Shown here piece after piece: positions 5,573 through 6,194 of a DNA stretch of 6,194 nt. Each line of letters begins with the position of its first letter. Positions within the stretch are counted from its first letter, which is position 1. Made by a program: the position numbers and the translations under genes. The notes under the pieces are model-generated. The model saw nothing but the letters and a program-made list of their open reading frames with translations, was not told the origin of the DNA and made no database searches. Origin of the DNA: Nitrospinota bacterium. Its GTDB lineage: Bacteria; Nitrospinota_A; JADGAW01. The stretch is from contig JADGAW010000133.1 of NCBI GenBank assembly GCA_015231815.1, positions 1 to 6,194 of the forward strand, read 5' to 3'.

Positions 5573-6194
5573 TTATGAAATCTTTGATTGAATTTGCTCT
5601 TTTATCGTTTGGGGAAAATCGAGCTTTATAAAATCAGCAGCCTTTTTGTGTAATAATTCATTGTTGCCTGTTTTTTGAAGAATATCCAGATAAAAGATGT
5701 AACCATCTGCATATTGCGGAACTCTTTCAATAAGAGTTTCGAGAGTTTTATATACCTCATCAAAGAGTTTATGTCCCAATAAAATCTCAACTTTTAACAA
5801 ATAAGGAGCGGTTTCGTCAGGAAACAGGTCAATAAGCTCTTTAATAAAAGGTGCCGCCGAGTCAATATCCCCGGTGTTTAAGAATCTATCTGCTTTTCTT
5901 AATAAACGGTTGTAGTTGAGGTTTATTTCTGAAAACCAAATAATGGAATATTTTGAGCCATTAACCATTTCAAAAATATTGGCATCATATTTCAAGCCTT
6001 CAAAATCAGACATGTCCCACCAGGATAAATGAGCTTCATGCTTATTTTCATGATGCTCACATTCACGAAGCCATTCCTCTCCAATGGGAAGATTGAGAAT
6101 AAAACCTTTTGTTGCCCGTCCATAGATATTATCAAGAAGTTCAACTGCTTTTTCTTTTTCAAGATGCTCTACAACATCCCCTGCAATTATAAGA
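5573..6194 (-). CDS. Probable class I SAM-dependent methyltransferase with C-terminal TPR-like helices, 5' truncated at window edge
   Basis: The frame stays open from the right edge (last full codon 6193-6191) to the TAA at 5575-5573, giving 206 visible residues, so the ATG at 6013 is internal. The first 60 residues contain GDVVEHLEKEKAVELL, then KGFILNLPIG, then HEAHLSWWDM. This resembles the second half of small class I methyltransferases: an acidic D-x-x-E-H-L strand end, a hydrophobic strand followed by P-x-G, and a conserved His/Ser/Trp region. From about residue 95 the protein becomes a set of amphipathic helix pairs of 33-35 residues (ADRFLNTGDIDSAAPFIKEL, then LLKVEILLGHKLFDEVYKTL, then YLDILQKTGNNELLHKKA), which look TPR-like. 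The glycine-rich SAM-binding motif I would lie outside the window, so the enzyme class is inferred. The gene is directly upstream of mpl, but no functional link to cell-wall recycling is evident. Confidence 0.62.
   Translation of the reverse strand, partial: LIIAGDVVEHLEKEKAVELLDNIYGRATKGFILNLPIGEEWLRECEHHENKHEAHLSWWDMSDFEGLKYDANIFEMVNGSKYSIIWFSEINLNYNRLLRKADRFLNTGDIDSAAPFIKELIDLFPDETAPYLLKVEILLGHKLFDEVYKTLETLIERVPQYADGYIFYLDILQKTGNNELLHKKAADFIKLDFPQTIKEQIQSKIS

Overview
The window comes from a Gram-negative bacterium of moderately low GC. The best anchor is mpl, the murein tripeptide ligase, which implies meso-diaminopimelate peptidoglycan and cell-wall recycling. The left-edge gene is the 3' end of a bacterial Rsm22-type (METTL17-like) protein. 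Genes are tightly packed with clear AGGAGG-type ribosome binding sites at some starts. A Desulfobacterota-like or related lineage is a guess; nothing here fixes the phylum.

Layout from left to right. 1-422 (+) is the C-terminal part of an Rsm22-family protein, cut by the left edge. It converges, 25 bp apart, on a two-gene minus-strand cassette. The first-transcribed cassette gene (3832 to 2648) encodes a 394-residue P-loop ATPase of the archaeal-ATPase/STAND-like type with a C-terminal winged helix. The second (2661 to 448) overlaps it by 14 bp and encodes a 737-residue protein: P-loop ATPase, winged helix, then TPR/Sel1-like helical repeats. Upstream lies a 308-bp gap (3833-4140). Its first part is extremely AT-rich and carries a perfect extended -10 promoter for the cassette, an inverted repeat over the predicted transcription start, and three copies of a 10-bp motif spaced exactly 27 bp apart. 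Its second part holds only a hairpin and two doubtful mini-ORFs. Next come mpl (5547 to 4141, minus) and, 25 bp upstream of it, a gene running off the right edge (6194 to 5573, minus) that looks like the C-terminal half of a SAM-dependent methyltransferase followed by TPR-like helices.

How the genes relate. The methyltransferase/TPR gene and mpl probably share a transcript. The two ATPases are translationally coupled and very likely act together, possibly as one complex, with the second protein's repeats serving as a binding scaffold. Their job cannot be read from sequence: no nuclease, protease, TIR or membrane effector is visible. The cassette sits between housekeeping genes, has its own compact, potentially repressible promoter, and differs in base composition along its length. 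It is the candidate uncharacterised system of this window.
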